The notes beneath the pieces were generated by a model, which made no database searches, had not been told where the DNA came from, and was given only the letters and a program-made list of their open reading frames with translations. A stretch of DNA of 64,000 nt from Lunatimonas salinarum (GTDB taxonomy: Bacteria > Bacteroidota > Bacteroidia > Cytophagales > Cyclobacteriaceae): NCBI RefSeq assembly GCF_017811155.1, contig NZ_JACVCV010000003.1:1-64000 (forward strand), written 5' to 3'. Both the position numbers and the translations under genes were made by a program. Below are positions 61,715-64,000 of this stretch, in pieces. How positions within the stretch are numbered: the first letter of the stretch is position 1; each line of letters starts with the position of its first letter.

Positions 61715-61748
61715 TAAAGTTAGTACTATTCGTTTCTTTATAACGCAA
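61715..61748 (-). promoter_or_regulatory. Candidate promoter of the mre operon
   Basis: On the minus strand TAACTTTA (61715-61722) resembles TAnnTTTG and is preceded by TTTG (61745-61748) with a 22-base gap. The -7 box lies 37 bases before the mreB start. The TTTG overlaps the terminator tract of purH. Confidence 0.45.
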
Positions 61749-61770
61749 AAAAGGACAAAATTATGTCCTT
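61747..61770 (-). terminator. Intrinsic terminator downstream of purH
   Basis: The minus strand reads AAGGACA-taattt-TGTCCTT followed by TTTTG: a perfect 7-bp stem, 6-base loop and T tract. Two more inverted repeats lie between it and the purH stop: ACCCCAATTCCTATTGGGGT at about 61854-61874, and a GGGTTGCAGAA / TTCTGCAACCC pair at about 61808-61845. Confidence 0.65.
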
Positions 61771-61876
61771 ACTTATTGGCTACATTGGAAACGCGCACCG
61801 GTTGTAGGGTTGCAGAATTCACTACAGGCTGATTTCTGCAACCCCGGTACTTTCACCCCAATAGGAATTGGGGTAT

Positions 61877-63403
61877 TTAGTGTTTGAAATGCCGCACACC
61901 GGTCATCACCATGCTCATTCCGTGTGCGTCACAGTAATCAATGCTGTCTTGGTCCTTAATGGATCCACCCGGCTGCACCACGGCTGTAATGCCAGCCTGA
62001 TCGGCGATTTCCACGCAATCTGGAAAAGGGAAAAAGGCATCTGAAGCCATCACGGCACCCTTTAGGTCAAACCCAAACGAGCTGGCTTTCTCTATAGCCT
62101 GCCGCAACGCATCTACTCGGGATGTTTGTCCCACTCCGCTGGCAAAAAGCTGGTTGTGATTGCTCAGCACAATGGTGTTCGATTTGGTGTGTTTACACAC
62201 CTTCAATGCAAACGCTAGGGCATCCATCTCCGCCTCGGAAGGTGCCACCTTCGTGACCACTCTGAAGTCTTGCTTTCCTTCCGTACGCAAATCCCTATCC
62301 TGTACAACAAAGCCGTTCAATAGCGTCTTCACCTGATCTGTTCCTGAGAGTCGGATCTTCTGCTTTAACAAAATCCGGTTCTTTTTCGCTTTCAGCAACT
62401 CCAGGGCTTCATCTTCAAATTCAGGGGCAATCAACACCTCAAAGAACAAGCCTTTCATGGCCTCAGCCGCCGCAAGATCCACCGGCTGATTAGTCACTAG
62501 CACCCCGCCAAATGCGGAAATTGTATCCGCTGCAAAAGCCATCTCATAAGCCGCTGCCACCGTAGGCGCCACGGCTACGCCACAAGCATTGGTATGCTTT
62601 AGAATGGCAAATGCGGTTTCTCCTTCAAACTCTTCTATCAAAGATACCGCAGCGTCCACATCCACCAAGTTATTGAATGACAATTCCTTTCCATTAAGCT
62701 GGTCAAATAGATCTGTCAATTTTCCGTAGAACGCTGCCTTTTGATGGGGATTTTCGCCATATCTCAGCGGAGTAGCGTGTCCCTCACTGATTTTAAGCGC
62801 TGGAATCTCCTCCGCTTTGTTAAAGTAATGGAAAATATGGGTATCGTAATGGGAAGACACGTTGAAGGCCTGTGCGGCAAAACGCCTTCTATTCTCCAAC
62901 GTAGTGCCCCCATCATGTTCCTCTAATACCTTCTGCAACTCGCCATATTGATTCTTGGAAGCGACTATTACCACATCCTTGAAGTTTTTAGCGGCAGCTC
63001 TAATCAGCGAAATGCCTCCAATGTCAATCTTCTCGATCACGTCAGCTTCATCCGCTCCCGAAGCCACGGTCTCTTCAAACGGATACAGGTCTACGATCAC
63101 CAAATCAATCTCTGGTATGCCAAATTCAGCTGCCTGGGAAACATCTCCCGAGGCGTCACGGCGATGTAAAATCCCTCCAAATACCTTTGGATGGAGGGTC
63201 TTAACCCGGCCTCCAAAAATAGACGGATACCCGGTGAGTTCCTCCACGGGCACCACTGACGCACCCTGCTCTTCAATAAACTTTTGAGTACCGCCTGTGG
63301 AATATATTTTGACTCCATATTTCTTCAATAAGGAAATGATGGGTTCAAGATTATCTTTATAAAATACCGAAATTAATGCTGATTTGATTTTCTTGACGGC
63401 CAT
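61877..63403 (-). CDS. purH: Bifunctional AICAR transformylase / IMP cyclohydrolase
   Basis: The 508-residue enzyme has an N-terminal MGS-like cyclohydrolase domain (KYGVKIYSTGGTQKFIEEQG and TLHPKVFGGILHRRD near residue 70). The C-terminal AICAR transformylase domain follows, with LRYGENPHQKAAFYGKL, ILKHTNACGVAVA (Lys-His catalytic pair), YEMAFAADTISAFGGVLVTN and ASDAFFPFPDCVEIA. It performs the last two steps of IMP synthesis. A good TAnnTTTG promoter lies upstream (63453-63460). purN is its neighbour. Confidence 0.97.
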   Translation of the reverse strand: MAVKKIKSALISVFYKDNLEPIISLLKKYGVKIYSTGGTQKFIEEQGASVVPVEELTGYPSIFGGRVKTLHPKVFGGILHRRDASGDVSQAAEFGIPEIDLVIVDLYPFEETVASGADEADVIEKIDIGGISLIRAAAKNFKDVVIVASKNQYGELQKVLEEHDGGTTLENRRRFAAQAFNVSSHYDTHIFHYFNKAEEIPALKISEGHATPLRYGENPHQKAAFYGKLTDLFDQLNGKELSFNNLVDVDAAVSLIEEFEGETAFAILKHTNACGVAVAPTVAAAYEMAFAADTISAFGGVLVTNQPVDLAAAEAMKGLFFEVLIAPEFEDEALELLKAKKNRILLKQKIRLSGTDQVKTLLNGFVVQDRDLRTEGKQDFRVVTKVAPSEAEMDALAFALKVCKHTKSNTIVLSNHNQLFASGVGQTSRVDALRQAIEKASSFGFDLKGAVMASDAFFPFPDCVEIADQAGITAVVQPGGSIKDQDSIDYCDAHGMSMVMTGVRHFKH

Positions 63404-63452
63404 GACGCTGTATTTATGGATTAATTTTTGCTGATGAATTGCATTAAGGGCG

Positions 63453-63460
63453 CAAAGGTA
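63453..63460 (-). promoter_or_regulatory. -7 box of the purH promoter
   Basis: TACCTTTG on the minus strand is an exact match to TAnnTTTG, 50 bases before the purH start. It lies in the 71-base gap after the purN stop. A clear -33 TTTG is not evident. Confidence 0.55.
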
Positions 63461-63474
63461 CGGAAATCAGTTGA

Positions 63475-64000
63475 TTAAATCAGGCTTTCTATCACTTTCG
63501 GATAGTATTTATATTCCAATTGATGCACCTTTTCTGCAATTTGCTCAGCGGTATCGGTTTCCGATAGGGCTACTTTTTCCTGTAGAATGATCTCCCCTTC
63601 ATCGTAGTGCTCGTTCACCCAGTGAATGGTTATGCCTGTTTCTTTTTCTCCGGCAGCCTTTACCGCCTCATGCACACGCATGCCATACATGCCCTTGCCT
63701 CCGAATTTGGGAAGCAACGCCGGATGTATATTCACAATGCTTTTTGGAAAAGCCTGAATCATATCCTCAGGCACCTTCATCATAAATCCCGCCAACACCA
63801 GCAGATCAATGTTTTTTACCAGTAATAGTGCTTTCACAGACCCGTTCTCCAGCTCCTTTTTTGAAAAAGTAAAGGATTGAATTTGGTGATTTTTTGCCCT
63901 TTGCAAGACGTAGGCGGTTTCTTTATTTGATCCAATCAAAACCACCTTTGCGTGGGGCACAGATTCAAAATGGGTAATGATGGCTTCGGCGTTGGTGCCA
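63475..64000 (-). CDS. purN: Phosphoribosylglycinamide formyltransferase (5' end outside window)
   Basis: The frame is open to the window edge; an internal ATG-like or GTG start at 63960 is not the true start, because upstream codons (GTNAEAIITHFESV) match the N-terminal GSGTN formyl-binding region of PurN. The catalytic region NIHPALLPKFGGKGMYGMRV has the Asn and His residues, and THWVNEHYDEGEII-like text near the end supplies the conserved Asp. It makes FGAR in purine synthesis, in line with purH next to it. About the first 15 residues are missing. Confidence 0.95.
   Translation of the reverse strand, partial: GTNAEAIITHFESVPHAKVVLIGSNKETAYVLQRAKNHQIQSFTFSKKELENGSVKALLLVKNIDLLVLAGFMMKVPEDMIQAFPKSIVNIHPALLPKFGGKGMYGMRVHEAVKAAGEKETGITIHWVNEHYDEGEIILQEKVALSETDTAEQIAEKVHQLEYKYYPKVIESLI

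Noticed and set aside
1-64000. tRNA or rRNA genes
   Set aside because: Intergenic gaps were scanned for cloverleaf-like arms and CCA-type ends; none was convincing by eye. A tRNAscan run would settle this.

Overview
The window most likely comes from a member of the Bacteroidota, probably Cytophagales (Cyclobacteriaceae-like). The grounds are the purH-mreB-mreC-mreD-mrdA-rodA order, DUF4221 lipoproteins in tandem, TAnnTTTG-type -7 promoter boxes, and the intergenic repeat families typical of that phylum. No rRNA, tRNA or CRISPR array was seen. The placement is an inference from gene content; no search was run.

Layout. (1) 1-6.1 kb: the end of an Rpn-type nuclease, then a gene-poor repeat-rich stretch holding two double-glycine-leader (bacteriocin-like) peptide genes. 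One is intact (2799-3017) and sits beside an ABC transporter and small membrane proteins. The other (852-1058) is broken by an in-frame TGA and is followed by a 58-residue membrane protein. (2) 6.1-15.2 kb: two metallophosphoesterases, an Anbu proteasome-like cluster (ATP-grasp, alpha-E, Anbu, transglutaminase), a YdjC-type deacetylase and one unknown gene. (3) 16.1-36.7 kb: a Wzx/Wzy-type polysaccharide locus with export (Wza-like, Wzc-like), sugar-nucleotide enzymes (WbpP-like, UDP-glucuronate-epimerase-like, RfbA, RfbD, and a UDP-FucNAc/QuiNAc-type set), flippase, polymerase and glycosyltransferases. The flippase/polymerase/transferase block (25.3-30.9 kb) is visibly AT-rich. (4) 36.7-48.7 kb: a repeat-laden end of the locus with three toxin-antitoxin loci (one with a truncated toxin) and a duplicated WecA-like transferase plus nucleotidyltransferase module. 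(5) 48.7-56.1 kb: a DUF4143 ATPase with a perfect hairpin upstream, four DUF4221 lipoprotein genes (one nonsense-broken), an ATPase remnant, and an NlpE/META lipoprotein. (6) 56.2-64 kb: the rod-shape operon, purH and the 3' part of purN, all on the minus strand.

How it fits together: the nucleotide-sugar enzymes feed the glycosyltransferases, the WecA-like enzymes start the lipid-linked unit, Wzx flips it, Wzy polymerises it, and the Wza/Wzc pair controls length and export. Small selfish or accessory genes (YoeB-type, PemK-type, PIN and Zeta-type TA loci, and a four-helix-bundle gene) are each framed by direct copies of intergenic repeats. This suggests that repeat recombination shapes the locus.

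The least explained material is the double-glycine-leader peptide locus at 0.67-5.4 kb and the roughly 320-340 bp repeat element with hairpin ends, present in five near-complete copies.
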